Shown piece after piece: positions 9,578 to 17,561 of a DNA stretch of 64,000 bases. The stretch is taken from contig NZ_JANFMV010000001.1 of NCBI RefSeq assembly GCF_024385575.1, positions 2,757,681 through 2,821,680 on the forward strand, written 5' to 3'. The DNA is from Rhizobium sp. NRK18. GTDB taxonomy: Bacteria > Pseudomonadota > Alphaproteobacteria > Rhizobiales > Rhizobiaceae. Positions within the stretch are counted from its first letter, which is position 1, and each line of letters opens with the position of its first letter. Both the position numbers and the translations under genes were made by a program. Below the pieces are notes generated by a model. It made no database searches. It worked only from the letters and a program-made list of their open reading frames with translations, and was not told the origin of the DNA.

Positions 9578-9592
9578 AATAGTCAGACTATT
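9578..9592. promoter_or_regulatory. Perfect 15-bp palindrome in leader of the 9612 gene
   Basis: AATAGTC, one A, then GACTATT: a perfect seven-base inverted repeat 19 bp before the ATG at 9612. It lies in the AT-rich divergent region between the alpha/beta hydrolase and the second propeller-like gene. It could be an operator or a short RNA hairpin next to the ribosome binding site (GAGG at 9602-9605). No binding protein is known to me. Confidence 0.4.
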
Positions 9593-9611
9593 ATGAAATT
9601 TGAGGTAACGG

Positions 9612-11111
9612 ATGCAGACAATAGACATTTTAGTTCCAGCAAACATGGTCCGGCGCTTCCATCTTGTTGTGGCTGAACGTCTCGTTGAAAAGGGCTACGA
9701 CGCGGCGCTCGTGGCAATCAACCTGCCTTCCGGGTCTCGCGTCATCGACGACATCCTTGCCTTCGAGAGAAAAGTGCAGCGGCTGCGCGGCAACGTCCTG
9801 TTCGAGCGGCTCTCGGACGTGCCAGTGTCATCGCTTCGCGAGCATGCAAGTCTCCGTCTCGATCTGACCGGCAGCGGGCGGAAGTTTGCAGCCCCGACCC
9901 TCACACCCCATGTCGGCGGCGGCGCCTCGATGGAAACCGCAGCGCACATGCTCATGCAGGGCCGCCTGCCGGACATCGACATCGTCCTCGACGGGCAGGA
10001 GATCGTTGCGCAAGCCGCACCGATGATCGACAGCCGCCTGTCGCTGCTTCGGGGGCTGAACGATGTCCTGGCCCGCAAGGTGAGCCTGCTTGTCAATGCT
10101 GCCGATCGCTATCTGAAAAGCGAGCCGGAGGTGAAAGCCCTCAAGACCTCTTCGAACCCAACGTCCCCGCCCACGTCCGGAAAGCTCGTGACCGGCTACC
10201 TGTTCGCGATGATGCCGCGGCAGTTGATGGGCGCGATCGAGCGCACGCTTTTCAACATACACCATTGGCATACGCTGTACCGGTTTCGCACGGATACTTC
10301 CGCCTCCGCTCTGGCGTTGTCGGAAGGCGGCCCTTGGACGGTACTGCCCGATGACGGATGTCACTTCTATGCCGACCCCTTCCCGTTCGACTGGAACGGG
10401 CGCCACTTCATATTCGTGGAGGATTTCGCCAGGACGGACACGAAGGCGGTCCTTTCCGTTGCCGAGGTCTTTGCCGACGGCACCGCAACCGTGCCGCGCA
10501 CGGTCATCGATGAACCCTATCATCTCTCCTACCCGCAGGTTTTCAGCCGCGATGGCGAGATCTGGATGCTGCCGGAGGGCGCGGAGGGCAACGACCTGGT
10601 TCTGTACCGGGCCGAGTCTTTCCCGGATCGCTGGGTACGGCATGCGGTTCTCGTCCCCGGTCGAACACTTTTCGATGCGACGCTGCTGGAGCATGACGGG
10701 CGTTTGTGGCTGTTTGCCAGCGAACGTGACGGCTATGGCAGCGCCTCCGACATGATGGTGGTCTATTATGCCGACACCCTACAGGGCCCGTGGACACCAC
10801 ATCGTGGCAACCCAGTGCGCATCGATCGCGCCGCGGCGCGTCCCGGCGGACAATTCCTGCGCATCGGCGACCGAATCCTGCTGCCCTTGCAAAACGGCAC
10901 GACCGGGTATGGCGACGGGCTGGGAGTGGCCGAATTGCTGGAACTGAACGAAGAGCGGGTCCGCCTCTCCGCGCCGACGCCGCTTGCCGCACCGGAACAG
11001 GCAACGCCGGCGATACACACCTTCAACCGTAGCGGACGCCTGGAGGTGATCGATTGCAAGGTCTCGGTGCCACGCTGGCGCCGCCGTCGCAAGCGGGACG
11101 GCGACCGCTGA
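9612..11111 (+). CDS. GINT1_N-like beta-propeller protein, paralogue 2
   Basis: A 499-residue paralogue of the protein at 3339-4772, with the same two-part plan: an alpha/beta N-terminal region containing a SLRLDLTGSG block, and a C-terminal propeller with HFYADPFPFDWNGRHFIFVE, HLSYPQVFSRDGEIWMLPE and LFDATLLEHDGRLWLFASE. Both also share RPGG, an AYGAGLG/GYGDGLG block and a terminal HTxNRxGRLEVID. The C-terminus has an extra basic tail (RWRRRRKRDGDR). The start is ATG with GAGG six bases upstream. It stands alone on the plus strand, divergent from the hydrolase gene and convergent with the heparinase gene. The function is unknown; polysaccharide modification is inferred from family name and context. 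Confidence 0.72.
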   Translation: MQTIDILVPANMVRRFHLVVAERLVEKGYDAALVAINLPSGSRVIDDILAFERKVQRLRGNVLFERLSDVPVSSLREHASLRLDLTGSGRKFAAPTLTPHVGGGASMETAAHMLMQGRLPDIDIVLDGQEIVAQAAPMIDSRLSLLRGLNDVLARKVSLLVNAADRYLKSEPEVKALKTSSNPTSPPTSGKLVTGYLFAMMPRQLMGAIERTLFNIHHWHTLYRFRTDTSASALALSEGGPWTVLPDDGCHFYADPFPFDWNGRHFIFVEDFARTDTKAVLSVAEVFADGTATVPRTVIDEPYHLSYPQVFSRDGEIWMLPEGAEGNDLVLYRAESFPDRWVRHAVLVPGRTLFDATLLEHDGRLWLFASERDGYGSASDMMVVYYADTLQGPWTPHRGNPVRIDRAAARPGGQFLRIGDRILLPLQNGTTGYGDGLGVAELLELNEERVRLSAPTPLAAPEQATPAIHTFNRSGRLEVIDCKVSVPRWRRRRKRDGDR

Positions 11112-11138
11112 GCCGCAAGCGGCAAGAGCTGCTGCGAC

Positions 11139-13031
11139 CTAAAGCCCGGAAACCGGCTTCAAGATTGTTTCCACTCCGTCGGGACCGACTTTGCCGCGCC
11201 AGGCAATGCGCGCTGCCGGGAGCTTGATCCCGAACCGTGTCGCGACCCAGCCCCCTTCCCCCGGAGTCTCGCCGCCGCTGAGGATCGTGAGGGTGTCCGA
11301 AGGAAACGTCATCTCGAGGAGAACGTGTTCGTCCTTTGCCACCTGTGCCATGCGGCCGGACGTAGCGACACGAAGGCCAGGGGCCACCTGGAAGACGAGC
11401 TCGGCATCGCGCGGCCCGCCGTTCAGCCAGTCCGTCACGATGATGGTTTCGCCGGCGCGGCGGATCCGGCGGCGGTGAACTGCCCCGAAGCGGCGGAGAT
11501 ATCCGTCGTGCTCGGCGGTGATCGACCATGACGGTCCATCCTTGCACTCGATCAGTGCGGTCTTCGCCTTGTGCGACCAGTTGAACGCTCCCGACATGAT
11601 GCTCTGGTCGGCGCCACCGATGTTGAGCGTGTTGTGCGCGCAGGTCGAACGGAACCAGTTGCGCCAGACGCCGCCGGAACCGTAGAGAAACGTTCCCGGA
11701 TCGACCAGAACCGGTTCCCCGTCCGAACGCAAGGTGAGCGACAGCGCATCGGCATGTCCATGCGCGGCGATACTGAGGTAGCCGAGGGGCCCGTGATCGA
11801 AGGTGAGCTCGATCTGCCGTCCCGCCATGGGCCCGCGCCAGAGGCTGAGGCTACCGTCGATGAAGACCTTCAGCCCGCCCGGGCGCTTGAGCGCACCGGC
11901 CTTGCCTCCGGTGACTATGGATCGAAAATCGCCCTCTCCGTCGACCCCGCCAAGGAACCCGTTGATGGCCTGCGCGACCGAGGTCGCGTAGCAGGCTTCC
12001 TCCCCCAGAGTGACGACACGCCCCTCGTCGTCGTCGCCAAAGCCTGCACCTTCGGGAAGCCAGCCGATGAAGTCGGCGAAGGATGCGAGCCTCTGCTCCA
12101 CCGCGGCGCCGAACGATTGTCCGCCTTCGCGCGCGGCGGCCATGCAAAGGAGGATGAATTCGGCGGTGAACGCGCCATAGGTCGGGCTCTGCTCGGCGGC
12201 AGATCCGTCCGGCAGTATCTGCTTCACCGCCTCCTCGGCGAGCTGCCGTTGCGCTACCTCCGTCGGCTGTCCGAGCGCCAGGCCCAACAGATATTCACCG
12301 GCCAGTTCGGCAACGAGATGATTGTTGGCCGAGGAGAAGCGGGATGGAAACCGGGGCAGCCAATAGGCACTGGCGGCGCAGATTTCGCGGATCTGCCGGC
12401 GACATGGTTCGCTCAACTGCGACTGCAGGATATCGTGCGTCAGGATCAGGCTGATGGACCGCAGCGCAACCTCGATTCCCGACGCCCATGCCACGCCGCG
12501 GAAAGGCGGATTGGCCGCATGCCAGCTCTCGACGGCGGTCTCGATCGCCCCGATGGCACGGCCGTCACCGGTGATCACGGCATGGGCGGCCAGAACCGGA
12601 AGCTGCTGCAGCCGGCCGATTTCCCAGACATATTTGATATCGCCGCGTGTCCGGTCGTGGCGGTAGTCGATATCGTAGGTGTAGGTATCGGACCCCGGCC
12701 AGAGGGTCCCGCTCACAGGGTCGAGACGCCAGAGGCTGGCCGGAAAGAGCGCATCCGGGGTCCGAACGGGCCAGCTGCGGCCGAGCGCTGAAAACCGACC
12801 CGACAGAGCTTCTTCGGCCCCATGCGCGATCGCGCCGCGCTGTGCCGGCGAGGCCTGCGCCAGCCGCTCTGCGAGGCCGGCAAACACGGTTTGCATGCGC
12901 GCGGCCCGATAATGCTGCCAGCCATTGCGATGGTGGCGCGAGATCGCCTTGCGTCCGGCGTCACCGATCCGATGCAGGACTTCGCCCGCATCCATGCTGC
13001 GGAGCCTGTTGAAATACCAACTGAGTTTCAT
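11139..13031 (-). CDS. Heparinase II/III family protein
   Basis: A 630-residue protein. Residues 1-300 form the helical (alpha/alpha toroid) part, with VWEIGRLQQLP and YWLPRFPSRFSSANNHLV blocks. The C-terminal half is the beta-rich heparinase II/III domain, with HGHADALSLTLRSDGEPVLV, a GTFLYGSGG block and RSTCAHNT; the conserved His and Tyr typical of this lyase fold are present. I see no signal peptide in the start chosen (ATG 13031, MKLSWYFNRLR). Such proteins are uronate-polymer lyases or, in exopolysaccharide loci, modifying enzymes. The presence of the gene suggests that the local polymer contains uronic acid, but this is inference. It converges with the propeller gene at 9612-11111, with 27 bp between the stops. 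Confidence 0.85.
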   Translation of the reverse strand: MKLSWYFNRLRSMDAGEVLHRIGDAGRKAISRHHRNGWQHYRAARMQTVFAGLAERLAQASPAQRGAIAHGAEEALSGRFSALGRSWPVRTPDALFPASLWRLDPVSGTLWPGSDTYTYDIDYRHDRTRGDIKYVWEIGRLQQLPVLAAHAVITGDGRAIGAIETAVESWHAANPPFRGVAWASGIEVALRSISLILTHDILQSQLSEPCRRQIREICAASAYWLPRFPSRFSSANNHLVAELAGEYLLGLALGQPTEVAQRQLAEEAVKQILPDGSAAEQSPTYGAFTAEFILLCMAAAREGGQSFGAAVEQRLASFADFIGWLPEGAGFGDDDEGRVVTLGEEACYATSVAQAINGFLGGVDGEGDFRSIVTGGKAGALKRPGGLKVFIDGSLSLWRGPMAGRQIELTFDHGPLGYLSIAAHGHADALSLTLRSDGEPVLVDPGTFLYGSGGVWRNWFRSTCAHNTLNIGGADQSIMSGAFNWSHKAKTALIECKDGPSWSITAEHDGYLRRFGAVHRRRIRRAGETIIVTDWLNGGPRDAELVFQVAPGLRVATSGRMAQVAKDEHVLLEMTFPSDTLTILSGGETPGEGGWVATRFGIKLPAARIAWRGKVGPDGVETILKPVSGL

Positions 13032-13263
13032 CACTGAGCCATTTGCCGTCGCGCGTTGTCGATGCCCTGCATGCCTTTCTCGCATACGGATGTTAACGCA
13101 TCCTGCAGCAGCCCCATTGCGTGCCGATCGACATCGTGCATCGACGAAGAGCCTCGACAGCCCATCCCGTTTTCGCACAGATGAGGCGAATTCTTGCGAC
13201 TGCGTCAACCAGTTGGAAAGCCATCTCTTCTAACGTGGCGAGCATTCCTTCGCGCGAATTTGG

Positions 13264-14424
13264 ATGCCGTTCATGATCATCACCCCCCATATCGACACAC
13301 GACAAGGCAAGCGGCTGCTCATCGTCTTCGGCACGCGGCCGGAAGCGCTGAAGTGTTTTCCGGTGGCGCGCGCGGCCTTGTCGCATGCAGGCTATGACAC
13401 CCAGATCTGCCTGACTGCCCAGCACCGCGAGATGGTGGACAAGATCATCGAACTGACCGAATTGCCGGTTCACCACGACCTCAACGTCATGCAGCCGGGC
13501 CAGACGCTGTTCGACGTGACGGCCAGGGTGCTTGTCGGCATGCAGTCCGTGCTCGACAAGGCGCAACCGGATATCGTGATGGTTCAGGGTGACACCACGA
13601 CGGCGATGAGCGCTGCGCTCGCCGCCTTCTACAAGGGGATAGACGTGGCGCACATCGAGGCGGGATTGCGCAGTCACGACATCAGATCGCCGTTTCCGGA
13701 AGAGCTGAACCGAAAGGTCATCGGCGACATCGCCCGCTGGCATTTTGCGCCTACCCCGGAGGCGCGCGCAAATCTCATCGCGGAAGGCACGCCGGACTCC
13801 CATATTTTCGTCACCGGCAACACGGTGATCGATACACTTCTGCATTTCTCGAACATGCTCGACACCGATGAAGCCAGGAAGCGGGACCTGGAGGAGCGCT
13901 TTGGCTTTCTCGATCCGCAGAAGCGGCTCATTCTCGTCACCGGACACCGGCGCGAGAATTTCGACGGCGGGATCGAGCGCATCTGCAAGGCTCTTGAAAC
14001 GCTCGCCGCCCGCGGCGACGTTCAGATCGTCTTTCCGGTGCATCCCAATCCCAATGTGCGCGGCGTCGTCGAACGGACACTGAATGGTGTCGCCGATGTC
14101 CACCTCATCGAGCCACAGGACTACCTGCCATTCCTGTTTCTGCAGAAGAAAAGTACGCTGGTGCTGACCGACAGCGGCGGCGTGCAGGAAGAAGCGCCCT
14201 CGCTCGGCAAGCCCGTGCTGGTGATGCGTGAAAACACCGAGCGGCCGGAAGGTGTGACCGCCGGCACGGCCCGCCTCGTCGGCACGAACATCGACGCCAT
14301 CCTGACGCATGCCAACCGCCTGCTGGATGATCCGGCGGCCTACAAGAGCATGGCGGAACGGCACAACCCTTACGGCGACGGCAAGGCCAGCCAGCGCATC
14401 CTCGAGGAACTGCTCAATGCCTGA
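13264..14424 (+). CDS. wecB: UDP-N-acetylglucosamine 2-epimerase (non-hydrolysing)
   Basis: A 386-residue GT-B-fold enzyme that interconverts UDP-GlcNAc and UDP-ManNAc in the cytoplasm. Hallmarks are LIVFGTRPEALK near the N-terminus, VQGDTTTAMSAALAAFY, VAHIEAGLRSHD followed by PFPEELNR, TGHRRENFDGG and the C-terminal TDSGGVQEEAPSLGKPVLVM with RENTERPEG. The length matches the family. The start is ATG 13264; ATG 13273 is an alternative because the first block begins only at residue 17. The gene is monocistronic on the plus strand next to the polysaccharide genes, so ManNAc or a derivative may be a component of the exported polymer. Confidence 0.95.
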   Translation: MPFMIITPHIDTRQGKRLLIVFGTRPEALKCFPVARAALSHAGYDTQICLTAQHREMVDKIIELTELPVHHDLNVMQPGQTLFDVTARVLVGMQSVLDKAQPDIVMVQGDTTTAMSAALAAFYKGIDVAHIEAGLRSHDIRSPFPEELNRKVIGDIARWHFAPTPEARANLIAEGTPDSHIFVTGNTVIDTLLHFSNMLDTDEARKRDLEERFGFLDPQKRLILVTGHRRENFDGGIERICKALETLAARGDVQIVFPVHPNPNVRGVVERTLNGVADVHLIEPQDYLPFLFLQKKSTLVLTDSGGVQEEAPSLGKPVLVMRENTERPEGVTAGTARLVGTNIDAILTHANRLLDDPAAYKSMAERHNPYGDGKASQRILEELLNA

Positions 14425-14544
14425 CATCAAGGCCGATGCCTAGCGGGCCATTGACGGTCGACCCTTCACCAAGCCGCTTTTGAGGCGACTTTCGCCTGCC
14501 CGCAATGCCACATCTGCCACCCACTTTGCACCTGCAGCAAAATT

Positions 14545-14558
14545 GGAATATTTGTTTC
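14545..14558. promoter_or_regulatory. Putative IolR operator upstream of iolR
   Basis: GGAA, TATTTG, TTTC: one mismatch from the GGAA-N6-TTCC motif reported for rhizobial IolR (from memory), inside a wider imperfect palindrome ATTGGAA/TTTCAAT. It lies about 50 bp before the iolR start, which suggests autoregulation. Confidence 0.5.
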
Positions 14559-14605
14559 AATGATGCCGTTCCATGACGGCGTGGCGGCGGAAGGCGGTGG
14601 AGACG

Positions 14606-15472
14606 ATGGCAGACAGCAAGACGAAGCCCGCGGCGGAGCCTCCGCGTGATTTCGAAAGCCTGCGCAGCGTCATCCTGCAGCGAAAGGACACGATGCCGAA
14701 GCGGCTGGCGCAGGTGGCGGCCTTTGCGCTGGAGCGGCCGGACGACATCGCGTTCGGCACCGCCGCCAGCATTGCCGCTGCCGCCGACGTGCAGCCGTCG
14801 ACGCTGGTGCGGCTTGCCTATCATTTCCACTTCGACGGCTTTTCCGACATGCAGCGGGTGTTCCGCGAGCGGCTGCGGGAGCGCACGTCGAGCTATGAGG
14901 AGCGATTGCACGCGCTGGAGGAGAGCACCTTCGACGGCGCCGAGGCGGCCATGCTCAAGGGGTTCCTGAATGCCGCCAGCGCCTCGATCGCGAAGCTGGC
15001 GGCGACCATCGATCCGGAAACCTTCATCGCCGCGGTTGAGGTCCTGGCGAAGGCGGAGACGATCTACCTGGTCGCCAAGCGGCGCTCCTATCCGCTGACC
15101 TCGCACATGGCCTACGCGTTTTCCAAGCTGAAGATCCGCCATTGCGTCGTCGCCTCGCCGAACGGCGTCGATGCCGAAACGATCGAATTCGCCACGCCGC
15201 GCGACGCCGCCATCTGCGCTTCCTTCTCACCCTATGCGGCCGAAAGCCTGGCTCAGACGCGGGCGCTGTTTACGCGAAAGGTGCCGGTCATCGCCATCAC
15301 CGATTCGGCCTTTTCGCCGCTTGCCGCCTGCGCCACCCATTGGTTCGAGGTTGCGGAAGCCGATTTCGCCGGCTTCCGCTCGCTGTCGGCCTCCGTCGCC
15401 CTTGCCAGCGCCCTGCCCGTGGCGATCGCCGAACGCCGAATGAAAACGGGTGGAACGCCCGCCAAGACATAA
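14606..15472 (+). CDS. iolR: RpiR/MurR-family regulator of inositol catabolism
   Basis: A 288-residue repressor. An N-terminal RpiR-type helix-turn-helix (about residues 20-95; RLAQVAAFALERPDDIAF, then ASIAAAADVQPSTLVRLAYH) is joined to a SIS sugar-phosphate isomerase domain (about 120-260; AETIYLVAKRRSYPLTSHMA). In rhizobia such proteins bind an inositol-catabolism intermediate and control iol genes. I chose the ATG at 14606, preceded by GGTGGAGA; an ATG at 14573 would add eleven residues with no clear ribosome binding site. It lies just upstream of iolC on the same strand (gap of 104 bp containing operator-like repeats), in the same order as in Sinorhizobium meliloti. Confidence 0.9.
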   Translation: MADSKTKPAAEPPRDFESLRSVILQRKDTMPKRLAQVAAFALERPDDIAFGTAASIAAAADVQPSTLVRLAYHFHFDGFSDMQRVFRERLRERTSSYEERLHALEESTFDGAEAAMLKGFLNAASASIAKLAATIDPETFIAAVEVLAKAETIYLVAKRRSYPLTSHMAYAFSKLKIRHCVVASPNGVDAETIEFATPRDAAICASFSPYAAESLAQTRALFTRKVPVIAITDSAFSPLAACATHWFEVAEADFAGFRSLSASVALASALPVAIAERRMKTGGTPAKT

Positions 15473-15475
15473 ATT

Positions 15476-15525
15476 GAAACACTCATTCCATCTTGACGAA
15501 TTTTCGGAATGGGTATTTTATTCCG
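15476..15525 (+). promoter_or_regulatory. iolC promoter with overlapping IolR-like operators
   Basis: A good promoter is visible: TTGACG (15493-15498), 17 bp, TTTTAT (15516-15521). Two IolR-like sites surround it: GAAA-CACTCA-TTCC (15476-15489), one mismatch from GGAA-N6-TTCC, and GGAA-TGGGTA-TTTT (15506-15519), which is part of a perfect CGGAAT-N9-ATTCCG palindrome (15505-15525). The second covers the spacer and -10, where a repressor would block polymerase. Binding by the adjacent IolR is inference. Confidence 0.6.
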
Positions 15526-15576
15526 TCAAAATTTCATCTGACTGGCGCAGCACAGCGCCACGCATGGGAGGAAGAC

Positions 15577-17511
15577 ATGTCTCGACTGGACCCCGGCTTC
15601 AAACCGGAGGCGGCACTCGACGTGATCACCATCGGCCGTTCCTCGGTCGACATTTACGGCCAGCAGATCGGCGCGCGGCTGGAAGACACCGCAACCTTCG
15701 CCCGCTCCGTCGGCGGCTGCCCGTCCAACATCGCCATCGGCACCGCACGCCTCGGCCTGAAGTCCGCCGTCATCACCCGCGTCGGCGACGAGCAGCTGGG
15801 CTCCTACATCAAGGAGCAGATGGCGCGCGAAGGTGTCTGCATCGACGGGATCGCCACCGACGACAAGCGGCTGACGGCGCTCGTTCTGCTCGGTGTCGAA
15901 AACGACAAGACCTTCCCCACCATCTTCTACCGCGAGAACTGCGCCGACATGGCGCTCGACGAGGGCGATATCGACGAAGGCTTCATCAAGTCGTCGCGCG
16001 CCGTCCTCGTCTCCGGCACGCATTTTTCCAAGCCGAACACGGAAGCCGCACAGAAGAAGGCGATCCGCATCGCCAAGGAGAACGGCGCGAAGGTCATCTT
16101 CGACATCGACTACCGCCCCAATCTCTGGGGACTTGCCGGTCACCGCGCCGGCGAGGAGCGCTACATCGCCTCCGACACCGTCTCCAGCCGGCTGAAGCCG
16201 GTGCTGGCCGATTGCGACCTGATCGTCGGCACGGAAGAGGAAGTGCTGATCGCGTCCGGCGAAGACGATCTGCTCGCCGCACTGAAAACCATCCGTGCCA
16301 ATTCGGCTGCCACCATCGTTCTGAAGCGCGGGCCGATGGGCTGCATCGTCTATGACGGCGCCATTCCCGACGACCTGGAACAGGGCATTGTCGGCCAGGG
16401 CTTTCCGATCGAGGTCTACAACACGCTCGGCGCCGGCGACAGTTTCATGTCCGGCTTCCTGCGCGGCTGGCTGAAGGGCGAGGAGCATGCGACATCGGCC
16501 ACCTGGGCGAATGCCTGCGGTGCTTTTGCCGTCTCCCGCCTGCTCTGCTCACCGGAAATCCCGACCTTCACCGAACTGCAGTATTTCCTCAAGCACGGCA
16601 GCCCGCACCGGGCGCTGCGCAAGGATGCGGACATCAACCACATCCACTGGGCAACCACGCGGGTGGCGGGCGACATTCCGCTCCTGATGGCGCTCGCCAT
16701 CGACCACCGGTCGCAGCTCACCGACATCACCAATGCGCTCGGCGTCGGCGAGGACAGGATTTCCGAATTCAAGCGACTGGCGGTCGCCGCGGCTGCCCGC
16801 GTCGCCAGGGGCCGTCCCGGCTACGGCATGCTGATCGACGAGCGCTTCGGCCGCGACGCCTTCTTCGATGCGGCGAAGCAAAATTTCAGCTGGATCGGCC
16901 GGCCGGTCGAATTGCCGGGCTCGAAGCCGCTCCGGTTCGAATTCTCGCAGGATATCGGCTCGCAGCTGGTTTCCTGGCCGGTCGGGCATTGCATCAAATG
17001 CCTGTGCTTCTATCATCCGGACGACCCGGCGGCGCTGAAGGAAGAGCAGCAGCAGAAGCTGCTGTCGCTGTTCGAAGCGGCGCGCAAGGTCGGGCGCGAA
17101 CTGTTGATCGAGATCATCGCGGGCAAGAACGGCCCGATGAAGGATGACACCATTTCGCGGGCGATGTCGGAGCTCTATGCTCTGGGCATCAAGCCGGACT
17201 GGTGGAAGCTGGAGCCGCAGGCCTCCGCGGAAGCCTGGAAGAAGATCGACGCGGTGATCAGCGAGAATGACCCGTTCTGCCGCGGCATCGTGCTTCTCGG
17301 TCTCGAAGCGCCGGCGGAAGAGCTCGAAAAGGCCTTCTCGGCGACGCTCGCGGCTCCGACGGTCAAGGGTTTTGCGGTCGGGCGGACGATATTCGCCCAT
17401 GCCGCGCGCCAGTGGCTGGCCGGCGAGATGGACGACGAGACCGCGATCGCGGACATGGCTGGACGCTTCGAGCAGTTGACCTCGGCTTGGCTGAAGACCC
17501 GCGGTCTCTGA
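15577..17511 (+). CDS. iolC: 5-dehydro-2-deoxygluconokinase with C-terminal DUF2090 domain
   Basis: A 644-residue two-domain enzyme. Residues 8-320 are a PfkB-family kinase (VITIGRSSVDIYG; GGCPSNIAIGTARLG; ATP/catalytic signature YNTLGAGDSFMSGFLRG with the catalytic Asp). It phosphorylates 2-deoxy-5-keto-D-gluconate. Residues 345-644 are DUF2090, a TIM-barrel related to class I aldolases (LMALAIDHRSQL, IEIIAGKNGP), plausibly the next (IolJ-like) aldolase step, although that activity is inferred. This long form is usual in Rhizobiales. The start is the ATG at 15577 with GGGAGGA upstream; the longer reading frame from 15493 would begin inside the promoter. It is followed after 50 bp by iolD. 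Confidence 0.95.
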   Translation: MSRLDPGFKPEAALDVITIGRSSVDIYGQQIGARLEDTATFARSVGGCPSNIAIGTARLGLKSAVITRVGDEQLGSYIKEQMAREGVCIDGIATDDKRLTALVLLGVENDKTFPTIFYRENCADMALDEGDIDEGFIKSSRAVLVSGTHFSKPNTEAAQKKAIRIAKENGAKVIFDIDYRPNLWGLAGHRAGEERYIASDTVSSRLKPVLADCDLIVGTEEEVLIASGEDDLLAALKTIRANSAATIVLKRGPMGCIVYDGAIPDDLEQGIVGQGFPIEVYNTLGAGDSFMSGFLRGWLKGEEHATSATWANACGAFAVSRLLCSPEIPTFTELQYFLKHGSPHRALRKDADINHIHWATTRVAGDIPLLMALAIDHRSQLTDITNALGVGEDRISEFKRLAVAAAARVARGRPGYGMLIDERFGRDAFFDAAKQNFSWIGRPVELPGSKPLRFEFSQDIGSQLVSWPVGHCIKCLCFYHPDDPAALKEEQQQKLLSLFEAARKVGRELLIEIIAGKNGPMKDDTISRAMSELYALGIKPDWWKLEPQASAEAWKKIDAVISENDPFCRGIVLLGLEAPAEELEKAFSATLAAPTVKGFAVGRTIFAHAARQWLAGEMDDETAIADMAGRFEQLTSAWLKTRGL

Positions 17512-17561
17512 TCGCGGCGGACCGAACGAAGAGTTAAGAAGACGAATTTTGGGAGGCCCCG

